From the NCBI RefSeq assembly GCF_025567415.1, contig NZ_JAOQJV010000005.1, forward strand, positions 62,001-126,000: DNA of 64,000 nucleotides, read 5' to 3'. The notes beneath the pieces were generated by a model. It did no database searches, was not told the DNA's origin, and saw only the letters and a program-made list of their open reading frames with translations. Shown here one piece after another: positions 52,333-60,190 of the stretch. The DNA comes from Claveliimonas ammoniilytica. GTDB lineage: Bacteria > Bacillota > Clostridia > Lachnospirales > Lachnospiraceae. Both the position numbers and the translations under genes were made by a program. Each line of letters opens with the position of its first letter. The stretch's first letter is position 1.

Positions 52333-52875
52333 ATGAGAGGTAGAGATGTGCAAGAGGATATGGTCAAAATAATTAGTGACAAAGATGGAAAGCAACTTGT
52401 TTTAATTAACGATATAAAATTTAAGACCAGAAGAACGATAGATTGGAAAATGGTTGAAAGTTATCTAAAAGAGTATATTGGTAATCATTATGAAATATTA
52501 GAGACGTCAGAAAAAGTATATGTGGGTTCGGATTTTCCAGATGAGTTTTGTCACGCAAATGATAAGATGAAGTTAAAAGGTGCTAATGCAAAAGCGAAAG
52601 CTAATATGGTGACAGCAATTGAAGAGTTAATCAGTATTGCAACAAATAAGTCGACAGATGAAGATTATGAACAAAAACATAAACAAAAAGCAAAATATGG
52701 GTGGTATAGATATGATACGAGGTTTGGGATTCCAACATATGATTCGGAAGGAGAAATAACAAAATATAATGTTTATACAGCAAGAATATTAGTGCGATGT
52801 GATTCGGACGGAAAATTATACTTATATGATTTAGTAAGAACAAAAAAAGAAACGAGCAGCCCGCCTGAACAATAG
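52333..52875 (+). CDS. Stand-alone mobile-element-type domain protein (possible nuclease-like module)
   Basis: A 180-residue soluble protein with no signal. The segment YVGSDFPDEFCHANDKMKLK, an Ala/Lys-rich helix (GANAKAKANMVTAIEELISI) and the end GWYRYDTRFGIPTYDSEGEI ... YNVYTARILVRCDSDGKLYL ... KKETSSPPEQ resemble a module I recall at the C-terminus of large phage/ICE proteins in Firmicutes, thought to be BECR-type nuclease-like or a related polyvalent-protein domain. The exact family and activity are uncertain and no catalytic residue was assigned. It diverges from the Xre gene, so a toxin-antitoxin-like or defence pairing is possible. AT-rich codon use suggests recent arrival. Confidence 0.55.
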   Translation: MRGRDVQEDMVKIISDKDGKQLVLINDIKFKTRRTIDWKMVESYLKEYIGNHYEILETSEKVYVGSDFPDEFCHANDKMKLKGANAKAKANMVTAIEELISIATNKSTDEDYEQKHKQKAKYGWYRYDTRFGIPTYDSEGEITKYNVYTARILVRCDSDGKLYLYDLVRTKKETSSPPEQ

Positions 52876-52990
52876 AATTGTTACACGGTAGTAAACTTCG
52901 TTTCTTATATAGACATTCTAAGGTAGAATTCGAGAAATGTCAACAAAAAGTATATAGAAAGATAAACTGTATTTTCTGACATAGATGTGT

Positions 52991-53044
52991 TTAAGGTTAT
53001 ATTAAGGTTCCGCCCATTGTACTTTAAGATTCGTTTGCTATACT
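52991..53044 (+). promoter_or_regulatory. Promoter with upstream direct repeats, DUF975-vanRS-like operon
   Basis: TTGTAC (53017-53022), 16-bp spacer, TATACT (53039-53044). Just upstream, TTAAGGTT occurs twice (52991-52998 and 53003-53010), 12 bp apart, as expected for an OmpR-family response-regulator site; the operon encodes such a regulator. Confidence 0.6.
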
Positions 53045-53104
53045 CTAGGCATAGAAAACAAAGAACTACTTTTTGAAATATAAAAGGAGACAGGAGGAGT
53101 TATA

Positions 53105-53860
53105 ATGGGAACATGGAGTCGTAAAGGACTGAAAGAAAAAGCAAAGATCAGATTAAAAGCAAATTACTGGAAGGCAGTGCTTGTTGGGTTACTCGCAGTG
53201 TTGATTGGAGGCGGAGGTTCAGCAGCATCCGGAGTATCATCTGGTGTACAATCGAGTTCGACAGATGTGATTGGGGATTCGATTGTGAATAGAATACCTT
53301 ATATCTCTCCGGCAGGTACGATTATGATAATTCTGTTTGCGTTGGCTGTGGCATGTATCGCGATTGCGATAGCAATTGTTTTAAATGTATTGCTGATCAA
53401 TCCGCTGGAGATTGGACGTGCCCGTTTCTTCCACAGAGATCTGGAGGAAAATGCAGAGATTAAAGAAGTGTGCTTTACGTTTGACAGAGGTTACAAGAAT
53501 GGTGTGAAGATCATGTTCTTTCGTGATCTGTATACCGTCCTCTGGTCACTTTTGTTTATCATTCCTGGTATTGTTAAGTCTTATGAATATCGCATGATTC
53601 CATATATTCTGGGTGAAAATCCAGATATGAATCGGGAACAGGCATTTGCAATGAGTAAGCAGATGATGGATGGAAATAAATGGAATACATTTGTCCTGGA
53701 TCTGTCATTTATCCTGTGGGATCTTCTTGGAGCATGCACAATGGGTATTCTTCACGTATTCTATATCGAGCCATATAAAAGACTTACGGATGCCGGTCTT
53801 TATCAGACACTGAAAGAACAGATGATAGCAAGAACAGAGAATGTAGTGGGAGAACAGTAG
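53105..53860 (+). CDS. DUF975 family membrane protein
   Basis: A 251-residue protein with about five to six hydrophobic segments. WSRKGLKEKAKIRLKANYWK at the start and RARFFHRDLEENAEIKEVCF, GIVKSYEYRMIPYILGENPD, REQAFAMSKQMMDGNKW are DUF975 landmarks. Function unknown; related proteins are often found beside two-component systems. First gene of a three-gene unit with a response regulator (12-nt gap) and a histidine kinase, so it may be the sensed or regulated membrane component. Confidence 0.85.
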   Translation: MGTWSRKGLKEKAKIRLKANYWKAVLVGLLAVLIGGGGSAASGVSSGVQSSSTDVIGDSIVNRIPYISPAGTIMIILFALAVACIAIAIAIVLNVLLINPLEIGRARFFHRDLEENAEIKEVCFTFDRGYKNGVKIMFFRDLYTVLWSLLFIIPGIVKSYEYRMIPYILGENPDMNREQAFAMSKQMMDGNKWNTFVLDLSFILWDLLGACTMGILHVFYIEPYKRLTDAGLYQTLKEQMIARTENVVGEQ

Positions 53861-53872
53861 GGAAGGACTCTT

Positions 53873-54568
53873 ATGAAATACGTGATTCTAATTGCTGATG
53901 ATGAAGCAGAAATCAGAGATTTGCTAAGATTATACTTGGAAAATAGTGGATATGATGTCCTCGAGGCCGCAGATGGTCTCGAGGCATTGGCGGTTCTGGA
54001 GAAAGAACATGTGGATCTTGCAGTACTGGATGTGATGATGCCACGCATGAATGGACTTCATGTGCTGAAAAAGCTTCGGGAAACGAGTAATATTCCAGTG
54101 CTTGTATTTTCTGCAAAAGACGCAGATTCGGATAAAATTCTTGGGCTCAATTTGGGCGCGGACGATTATCTGACGAAGCCATTTAATCCACTTGAAGCAG
54201 TAGCAAGAATTCAGTCGAATATCCGACGCTTCTATTCGCTGGGCGGGCATGATGGGAAGATGGAGTCAGAGACTGCCAATCTGAAGGTGAGGGATCTGAC
54301 GCTGGATACAGAAAGCTGCGTGTTGTATCGGGGAAATGAAGAAATTGAACTGTCTTCTGTGGAATACCGGATTATGTATATGTTCATGGAACATCCCGGA
54401 AAAGTATTTACAAAAGGGCAGATCTTTCAGGCTGGATGGAACGAAGAATATATGGACGATGATAATAATGTTATGGTGTGCATCAGCAAACTCAGAGCAA
54501 AGTTATCGAATGATGGAAGTAAATATATCAAGACGGTCAGAGGGCTGGGATACCGATTGGAGAAATAG
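53873..54568 (+). CDS. OmpR/PhoB family response regulator (VanR-like)
   Basis: A 231-residue regulator: receiver domain with acidic pocket IADDEAE and phospho-acceptor D53 in AVLDVMMPRMNG, KPFNPLEAVARI with the conserved Lys, then a C-terminal winged helix ending SKLRAKLSNDGSKYIKTVRG. It is controlled by the adjoining kinase. Direct repeats TTAAGGTT before the operon suggest autoregulation. Confidence 0.94.
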   Translation: MKYVILIADDEAEIRDLLRLYLENSGYDVLEAADGLEALAVLEKEHVDLAVLDVMMPRMNGLHVLKKLRETSNIPVLVFSAKDADSDKILGLNLGADDYLTKPFNPLEAVARIQSNIRRFYSLGGHDGKMESETANLKVRDLTLDTESCVLYRGNEEIELSSVEYRIMYMFMEHPGKVFTKGQIFQAGWNEEYMDDDNNVMVCISKLRAKLSNDGSKYIKTVRGLGYRLEK

Positions 54569-55780
54569 ATGGAGGAAAAGGGAATGGCACAAACAGATAC
54601 GTCGCAGACAATAGAACATCTGAAACGTTTCCTGATTATTCGTCTGTTGGCAGTAATGGTATTTATCTTTGCCTGTGAAGCAATTATTAATCTGATTGTA
54701 ACCAGAATCATGTTTCCTGTTTTTAATACATTATTTGGGACAGAGTCGATTTTTACAAATCAGTCAGCAGGGGAAAATATCATTTTATTGCTGCGAATGG
54801 CCGGTTATTTATTGCTGACTGGAATTAATATACTACTTCCAAAAGGGCTGGCTGGAATATTTTCCTATATTTCAGCAGGCTTGTGGAAAAACAGCAATCT
54901 TCTCACCGAAATGTCCGGGACGGAACAGATGTTGATATTTGTAGTGTTGTTTGTTTTTATCTGCCTTTATTTGCTTCCGTATATGGTAGGTATTTTATAT
55001 TACAGCGGTATTGTAGTAAGGAAAATGGAAGAAGTGCGGGAATATGACAGAAGGCAGCGGGAAGCATTTACCAGAAAGAGGAATCTGTTACTGTCTGATA
55101 TTACCCATGATCTGAAAACGCCGATCACGACGGTTGCCGGATATGTGCAGGCATTGAATGACGGCATGGTCGAAGACCCGGAAAAGCAGAAGCAATACCT
55201 GGAATCAATTCGGAAGAAATCGTTGGAAATGAGTGAACTGATCACATTGCTTTTTAATTACGTGAAGCTTGACAGCGAAGGATTTGATCTGAAAAAGGAA
55301 CGGATCAATATCACAGAACTTGTCCTTCAGCTTGTGGCAGGTGCGTATACCGATATGGAAGAGGCCGGGATGATTCCTGATATAGATATTCCGGAAGAAG
55401 CGGACTATGCAGAAATAGATAAAATGCAGTTCAGCCGTGCATTTACAAATTTGCTTACGAATGCTATCAAGCATAATGAATCGGGAACCAGCATAAAAAT
55501 CAGCATGAAAAAGAAGCTTAGTTATCTGGTGATCAAAGTCATGGATTCCGGCGAGAGGATCGATCCGGCGCTGGCAGGGCATTTGTTTGATCCGTTTGTT
55601 ATGGGAGATGAGTCGCGAAACAGTCGGGGCGGAAGTGGACTCGGATTGAGTGTTTCAAAAAAAGTCATTGAAATGCACGGAGGCAATCTGACATTGGAGC
55701 AGCCGACAGAAGAAGGATATACGAAAGCATTCTGTATTAAGATAAAACAAGTGGAAGAGAAACCATATGAATATGAGTAA
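54569..55780 (+). CDS. Sensor histidine kinase (VanS-like)
   Basis: A 403-residue membrane kinase. Hydrophobic segments near residues 20-45, 65-85 and 120-145 flank short extracytoplasmic loops. H-box ITHDLKTPITTVAGYVQAL, N-box LTNLLTNAIKHNESG, and G boxes VMDSGERI and GGSGLGLSVSKKVIEMHGG follow. The ATG at 54569 abuts the regulator stop, with TTGGAG 6 nt upstream; another ATG at 54584 has a stronger GGAGG and would remove five residues. The signal is unknown; no resistance genes lie nearby. Confidence 0.92.
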   Translation: MEEKGMAQTDTSQTIEHLKRFLIIRLLAVMVFIFACEAIINLIVTRIMFPVFNTLFGTESIFTNQSAGENIILLLRMAGYLLLTGINILLPKGLAGIFSYISAGLWKNSNLLTEMSGTEQMLIFVVLFVFICLYLLPYMVGILYYSGIVVRKMEEVREYDRRQREAFTRKRNLLLSDITHDLKTPITTVAGYVQALNDGMVEDPEKQKQYLESIRKKSLEMSELITLLFNYVKLDSEGFDLKKERINITELVLQLVAGAYTDMEEAGMIPDIDIPEEADYAEIDKMQFSRAFTNLLTNAIKHNESGTSIKISMKKKLSYLVIKVMDSGERIDPALAGHLFDPFVMGDESRNSRGGSGLGLSVSKKVIEMHGGNLTLEQPTEEGYTKAFCIKIKQVEEKPYEYE

Positions 55781-55814
55781 GGGAAGAATTTTAACATAGA
55801 CATACATCAAAACG

Positions 55815-55857
55815 CCCCTGCATAGATTGTAAAAAACGAACTATGCAGGGGTTTTGT
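55815..55857 (+). other. Hairpin that covers the spoIIID ribosome site
   Basis: CCCCTGCATAG (55815-55825) pairs perfectly with CTATGCAGGGG (55841-55851) across a 15-nt loop, then TTTTGT and the spoIIID ATG at 55858. The only good ribosome site, AGGGG, is inside the stem. It may also end the kinase transcript. Confidence 0.7.
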
Positions 55858-56139
55858 ATGAAAGAATATATTGAAGAACGTGCAATTGAGATCGCCTATT
55901 ATATCATCGAACATAAGGCTACGGTTCGCCAGACGGCCAGGCAGTTTGGAGTCAGTAAGAGCACTATACACAAGGATGTAACAGAGAGACTTCTTACAGT
56001 TAATCCATCGCTGGCAGCGGAGGTGCGCAAGGTTCTGGATGTGAACAAATCCGAGCGGCACATCCGCGGCGGTATGGCGACGCGTGAAAAATATCTTCAT
56101 CAGCACGAACTGTCAGAGACAACATTTAAGACAGTGTAA
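55858..56139 (+). CDS. spoIIID: Sporulation transcriptional regulator SpoIIID
   Basis: A 93-residue HTH regulator of the mother-cell programme acting after sigma E. EYIEERAIEIAYYIIEHKAT followed by VRQTARQFGVSKSTIHKDV (the HTH) and VNKSERHIRGGMATREKY in the basic C-terminus are diagnostic. ATG at 55858 is used, giving MKEYIEERA as in homologues; a frame-open start at 55843 lies inside the hairpin. CATACA at 55801-55806 fits a sigma E -10 element but no clear -35 was seen. Its 3' end overlaps the convergent mgtE by 14 nt. Confidence 0.95.
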   Translation: MKEYIEERAIEIAYYIIEHKATVRQTARQFGVSKSTIHKDVTERLLTVNPSLAAEVRKVLDVNKSERHIRGGMATREKYLHQHELSETTFKTV

Positions 56140-57466
56140 ACACTCTGGTTGCGATTGAGAAGTAGATCATGATCGAACAGGTATCTACTACAGTTGTGAT
56201 CAGCGGCGATGCCATGATGGCAGGATCCATGTGTAGCTTCTTTGCAAACAATGGAAGCGTACAGCCGATGATCTTAGCAATGATGACAATCAATGACAGC
56301 GACAGTGCGATAACGATTGCCATTTTTAAATCTTTGTACATAATAAAAATACGGATACCGTTGGCAATTGCCAGACCGATTCCGACTAGCAATGCGATGC
56401 GGAATTCTTTGAAAATCACCCGGAAAATGTCTTTGAATTTGATCTCGTCCAGGGCAAGTCCGCGGATGATCAGAGTCGAACTCTGGGAACCACAGTTACC
56501 GCCGGTATCCATCAGCATTGGGATAAATGATACCAGAAGTGGCACTGCCGCAAATGCATTTTCGTAACGGGTAATGATCGTTCCGGTAATTGTTGCGGAA
56601 AACATCAGCACCAGCAACCATACGAAACGATTTTTAGCGTGAGCAAAAACGGATGTATCAAAGTAGCTTTTTTCACTTGGTGTTACAGCGGCCATCACAG
56701 TCATATCTTCTGTGGCCTCGTCTACTACGACATCAATAGCATCATCGACGGTGATGATGCCAACCATTAATCCGTCCGCATCCAGTACCGGGAGAGCAAG
56801 GAAGTCATATTTAGAGAAGAGCCTTGCAGCTTCTTCCTGGTCAGTATGTGTGTGTACGGAAATGAGTTCGGTTTCCATGATGTCACCGATCTTGGTGTCG
56901 TCGTCCATAGTCATCAGATCCTTAGCAGTTACGATACCGATCAGTTTTCTGCGTTCCAGTACGTAACAGGTATAAATGGTCTCTTTGTGGATGCCGACGT
57001 CCTTGATGTGGCGCATGGCATCGCGCACGGTCATGTCTTTTTTCAGTGCTACATATTCGGTAGTCATGATACTGCCGGCACTGTCATCAGGGTAGTTCAG
57101 CAACAGGTTAATATCATTACGTTTGCTGTTGTCTACCGTGTCCAAAATACGGGTAACTAGATTGGCCGGAAGTTCTCCCAGCATATCTACGGTATCATCC
57201 ATATAAAGGTTATCAAGAAGCTCTTTTAATTCCTTTTCGGTAAAAATTTCAACCAGATAAGCCTGCATGGTGCTGCTCATATTGGAAAATACGTCAGAAG
57301 CTTCGTCTTTTGGAATCAGCCGGAATGCAATGGCCAGTTCCTTATCTTCTAATTCCGAAAGCAGGAGAGCAATGTCTACTGCGTTCATTACATTTAATAT
57401 ATTCTGGATTGTCTTGTAGTCTTTCTTCAAAAGCAGATCTTTGAAGATTGTTATTGTCATATTCAT
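56126..57466 (-). CDS. mgtE: Magnesium transporter
   Basis: A 446-residue MgtE channel: N-terminal superhelical MgtE_N domain (ELEDKELAIAFRLIPKDEAS), two CBS domains (about residues 140-260; ERRKLIGIVTAKDLMTMDDD, ADGLMVGIITVDDAIDVV) and a C-terminal five-helix pore (FIPMLMDTGGNCGSQSSTLI, ARFGAPLI-like end MASPLITTVVDTCSIMIYFS). Mg2+ enters under CBS-gated control. It is preceded by an M-box riboswitch, so it is made when Mg2+ is low. A possible small ORF (57342-57533) overlaps its start in another frame. Confidence 0.96.
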   Translation of the reverse strand: MNMTITIFKDLLLKKDYKTIQNILNVMNAVDIALLLSELEDKELAIAFRLIPKDEASDVFSNMSSTMQAYLVEIFTEKELKELLDNLYMDDTVDMLGELPANLVTRILDTVDNSKRNDINLLLNYPDDSAGSIMTTEYVALKKDMTVRDAMRHIKDVGIHKETIYTCYVLERRKLIGIVTAKDLMTMDDDTKIGDIMETELISVHTHTDQEEAARLFSKYDFLALPVLDADGLMVGIITVDDAIDVVVDEATEDMTVMAAVTPSEKSYFDTSVFAHAKNRFVWLLVLMFSATITGTIITRYENAFAAVPLLVSFIPMLMDTGGNCGSQSSTLIIRGLALDEIKFKDIFRVIFKEFRIALLVGIGLAIANGIRIFIMYKDLKMAIVIALSLSLIVIIAKIIGCTLPLFAKKLHMDPAIMASPLITTVVDTCSIMIYFSIATRVFTLS

Positions 57467-57533
57467 CGGAATCCCATCCTTTCACTAATAATAATCGAAA
57501 GTTGTATATCAAATTATCCGCGTCCGAATCCAT
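57342..57533 (-). CDS. Possible acidic leader ORF overlapping the mgtE start
   Basis: An ATG at 57533 follows AAAGGTGGTGAG with 8-nt spacing and opens a 63-codon frame beginning MDSDADNLIYN and containing KGWDSDEYDNNN, running into mgtE in another frame. The RBS is better than that of mgtE itself (AAAGGATGGG). It could be a leader peptide acting on mgtE translation, or chance. Confidence 0.3.
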   Translation of the reverse strand: MDSDADNLIYNFRLLLVKGWDSDEYDNNNLQRSAFEERLQDNPEYIKCNERSRHCSPAFGIRR

Positions 57534-57560
57534 TACTCTCACCACCTTTTTCTCGTAAAA

Positions 57561-57600
57561 ATATAAAAAACCTCATCAAAGCCTGAGCAATGACAAGGTT
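57561..57600 (-). terminator. M-box expression-platform terminator
   Basis: On the minus strand AACCTTGTCA pairs with TGATGAGGTT (two G-U pairs), followed by six T. It lies between the aptamer and mgtE, as in Mg2+-sensing M-box leaders. Confidence 0.85.
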
Positions 57601-57609
57601 GTTCTGTCT

Positions 57610-57790
57610 CCAAATAATCATCATCGTTCAAGCTTTAGTATCGCAGGGCTTAATAATTGCATTAGGTTATGCCTTAAATACGACATAGCCTGTTGACCAG
57701 CGAATCGTGTCTCCACGTTTTTGCGGCAGCAATCTTAGGAATAACCATATCCCTGCGGTAACCTCACCTACCGAGAATATTCAATTCTGC
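57610..57790 (-). ncRNA. M-box (ykoK) magnesium riboswitch
   Basis: The minus-strand leader contains the M-box conserved blocks in order: GGTAGGTGAGGTTACCGCAG, GATATGG, TGCTGCCGCAAAAACGTGG, AGACAC, GGTCAACAGG and finally ACTAAAGCTTGAACGATG, matching the B. subtilis mgtE (ykoK) leader pattern. High Mg2+ is expected to stabilise the aptamer and let the downstream terminator form, switching mgtE off. Confidence 0.93.
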
Positions 57791-57796
57791 AAATTC

Positions 57797-57825
57797 ATTC
57801 TACCGCCCGAGTTAGGGGATGTCAA
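57797..57825 (-). promoter_or_regulatory. Promoter of the M-box-mgtE transcript
   Basis: On the minus strand TTGACA, a 17-bp spacer and TAGAAT, placing the start near 57790, right at the beginning of the aptamer. Confidence 0.8.
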
Positions 57826-57891
57826 CCAATAGTTACTAGTTATATGAAGAAATTGGGTTAAATTTTGGTAAAAGAAATCATACTTCGATGC

Positions 57892-57920
57892 TTGTAAATA
57901 TCGGAGTGCTATTTTATAAT
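57892..57920 (+). promoter_or_regulatory. Promoter of guaA
   Basis: TTGTAA (57892-57897), 17-bp spacer, TATAAT (57915-57920). The ~60-nt leader has no recognisable purine riboswitch. Confidence 0.75.
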
Positions 57921-57984
57921 GGAAAGAAGTACGGAAGCCTGGCATAGTATCTGGCTTTTAGGACAAGATTGAGGAGGAACACAG

Positions 57985-59529
57985 GTGGATAGAGAATTAG
58001 TAATTGTACTTGATTTCGGTGGACAGTATAATCAGTTGGTTGCAAGACGTGTCCGTGAGTGCAATGTATATTGTGAGATTTATTCTTATAAGACTGACAT
58101 TGAGAAGATCAAGGCCATGAACCCGAAGGGAATCATCCTGACCGGAGGTCCGAACAGCTGTTATGAAGCGGATTCTCCGACATATGCAAAGGAATTATTT
58201 GAAATGGGTATTCCGGTACTCGGACTTTGCTATGGTGCACAGTTAATGATGCATATATTAGGTGGTAAAGTAGAGCGTGCAGATGTCCGTGAATATGGTA
58301 AGACAGAAGTATTTGTAGATAAGACATCTCCATTATTCGGTGATGTGTCAGAGAAGACGGTATGCTGGATGAGCCATTTTGATTATATTTCAAAGATTGC
58401 TCCGGGATTCCGGATTACAGCACACACAGCAGACTGCCCGACAGCAGCGGCAGAGTGTCAGGAGAAAGGACTGTATGCAATTCAGTTCCACCCGGAAGTA
58501 TTGCACACACCAGAAGGAACCAAGATGCTGTATAATTTTGTAAGAAACGTCTGTGGATGTGCCGGCGACTGGAAGATGGATGCGTTTGTAGAGAATTCTA
58601 TTAAGGCTATCCGTGAAAAGGTCGGAGACGGTAAAGTGCTCTGTGCATTATCAGGTGGTGTAGATTCATCTGTAGCAGCTGTTATGTTGTCAAAGGCAAT
58701 CGGTAATCAGCTGACCTGTGTATTTGTAGATCATGGACTTCTTCGTAAAAATGAAGGAGATGAAGTAGAAGCAGTATTTGGACCAGATGGACCGTATGAC
58801 CTGAATTTTATTCGCGTGAATGCGCAGGAACGTTTTTATAGTAAGCTTGCCGGGGTGGAAGAACCGGAGAGAAAGCGTAAGATCATCGGAGAAGAATTTA
58901 TCCGTGTGTTTGAAGAAGAAGCTAAGAAGATCGGTGCAGTAGACTTTCTGGTACAGGGAACCATTTACCCGGACGTAGTAGAAAGCGGTCTGGGTGGTGA
59001 ATCAGCAGTGATCAAGTCTCATCATAACGTAGGCGGACTCCCGGATTATGTAGATTTTAAAGAGATCATCGAGCCACTGCGTGACCTGTTTAAAGACGAG
59101 GTAAGAAAAGCGGGTCTGGAAATGGGTATTCCGGAGTATCTCGTATTTCGTCAGCCATTCCCGGGACCGGGACTTGGTATCCGTATCATTGGAGAAGTCA
59201 ATGCAGAAAAGGTACGCATCGTACAGGATGCAGATGCAATTTATCGTGAAGAGATCGCGAAAGCAGGACTTGACCGTGGAATCGGACAGTACTTTGCAGC
59301 ACTGACCAATATGCGAAGCGTTGGTGTTATGGGTGACGAAAGAACCTATGATTATGCAGTAGCATTGCGGGCAGTTAATACTATCGATTTTATGACTGCA
59401 GAGGCAGCTGAGCTTCCATTTGAAGTACTGCAGACGGTAATGAGCAGAATTATTAATGAGGTCAGAGGAGTCAACAGAGTATTCTATGATCTTACAAGTA
59501 AGCCGCCGGGTACGATTGAGTTTGAATAG
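57985..59529 (+). CDS. guaA: GMP synthase (glutamine-hydrolysing)
   Basis: A 514-residue bifunctional enzyme converting XMP to GMP. The N-terminal class I glutamine amidotransferase has GLCYGAQLM (C82) and a FHPEVLHT His/Glu pair; the ATP-pyrophosphatase has ALSGGVDSSVAA (about 221), and the C-terminal dimerisation domain ends KPPGTIEFE. Start is GTG at 57985 with GAGGAGGAAC upstream. The 3' end of guaA is a known insertion site for mobile elements, and mobile remnants follow here. Confidence 0.97.
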   Translation: MDRELVIVLDFGGQYNQLVARRVRECNVYCEIYSYKTDIEKIKAMNPKGIILTGGPNSCYEADSPTYAKELFEMGIPVLGLCYGAQLMMHILGGKVERADVREYGKTEVFVDKTSPLFGDVSEKTVCWMSHFDYISKIAPGFRITAHTADCPTAAAECQEKGLYAIQFHPEVLHTPEGTKMLYNFVRNVCGCAGDWKMDAFVENSIKAIREKVGDGKVLCALSGGVDSSVAAVMLSKAIGNQLTCVFVDHGLLRKNEGDEVEAVFGPDGPYDLNFIRVNAQERFYSKLAGVEEPERKRKIIGEEFIRVFEEEAKKIGAVDFLVQGTIYPDVVESGLGGESAVIKSHHNVGGLPDYVDFKEIIEPLRDLFKDEVRKAGLEMGIPEYLVFRQPFPGPGLGIRIIGEVNAEKVRIVQDADAIYREEIAKAGLDRGIGQYFAALTNMRSVGVMGDERTYDYAVALRAVNTIDFMTAEAAELPFEVLQTVMSRIINEVRGVNRVFYDLTSKPPGTIEFE

Positions 59530-59537
59530 TTGGAGCT

Positions 59538-59580
59538 AAGCTGTAAAGCCTTTGTTTACAAGGGTTTTACAGCTTTTCCT
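59538..59580 (+). terminator. Terminator after guaA
   Basis: AAGCTGTAAA pairs with TTTTACAGCTT across a region with a further CC/GG pair; the right arm runs into TTTTCC. Confidence 0.75.
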
Positions 59581-59604
59581 TTATAGGATTGCATTTTCAT
59601 TGCA

Positions 59605-59769
59605 TTATTTTTCTTCAACTGTTCTGTGATAGATTGCTGTATGTTGATTGCTGGTATAATTAGCAATGCTTTCAGTAGCAGATTGTACTTGTAATATTCC
59701 AGTCAGTTTTTTAGCAACTTCAAGATTCGTATTTGGATACAGATGACCATAAGTGCCGAGTATAGTGGC
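59605..59769 (-). pseudogene. C-terminal remnant of a tyrosine recombinase (integrase)
   Basis: The minus strand encodes a 54-residue fragment, ATILGTYGHLYPNTNLEVAK followed by KLTGILQVQS, ending at a TAA (59605-59607). TYGHLYP includes the catalytic Tyr and the usual C-terminal tail of phage/ICE integrases. Upstream the frame meets a stop and the similarity ends at about 59770, so the gene is broken. It lies 76 nt from guaA, the likely integration target. Confidence 0.8.
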
Positions 59770-59796
59770 TCAGTTGTCAAGACAAAAATCTAAGAT

Positions 59797-59816
59797 TTTT
59801 ATGATACAACATCAAA
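59797..59816. repeat. 20-bp direct repeat, left copy
   Basis: TTTTATGATACAACATCAAA, identical to 62344-62363. The two copies bracket the IS cluster; the right copy abuts the IS3 inverted repeat and begins the truncated antiterminator gene. Confidence 0.85.
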
Positions 59817-59817
59817 A

Positions 59818-60003
59818 CATGTTTATCAAATGAATTACACAATAGCAATTCATATATGTCGTTATTTCCTGCGAAATGACATTTCTCCACCTGACGTTGA
59901 GACGCTGATACAGAAGAATCTTTTACCTGTAAGACCCGGGCGTTCCGACCCTCGCAAAGTCAAGCCTAAGTCAGCAGTAAGTTTTCTGTATCGAGTTGCA
60001 TAA
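59818..60003 (+). pseudogene. C-terminal remnant of an IS4-type DDE transposase
   Basis: An open frame ending at 60003 encodes HVYQMNYTIAIHICRYFL, DISPPDVETLIQKNLLPV and RPGRSDPRKVKPKSAVSFL, the conserved C-terminal tail of an IS4-family transposase group; the catalytic domain is missing. A short terminator follows at 60030-60053. Confidence 0.7.
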
Positions 60004-60029
60004 CATCGATAAAAGTATATCGTTAATTT

Positions 60030-60053
60030 AGGCAGATAGCAATCTGTCTTTTT
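60030..60053 (+). terminator. Terminator after the IS4-type remnant
   Basis: AGGCAGAT pairs with ATCTGTCT across a 4-nt AGCA loop, then five T. Confidence 0.6.
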
Positions 60054-60190
60054 GTGCTGCATAAATATAAGAGCAAGTTTTTATAAAAGAAAAATCGTAA
60101 ACGGTGAATAGTAGGTACCACGATTTTTGCTAGTTTTCATGAGATAATTACTTTAAAAAATCTAAGGTTTTTTAGAGGGAGGATAATCTC

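Noticed and set aside
57921..57984. Possible purine riboswitch before guaA
   Set aside because: The leader is only about 60 nt and shows no purine aptamer landmarks.
59862..60062. 66-codon minus-strand frame over the IS4-type remnant
   Set aside because: Antisense to a recognisable transposase tail; no family pattern.
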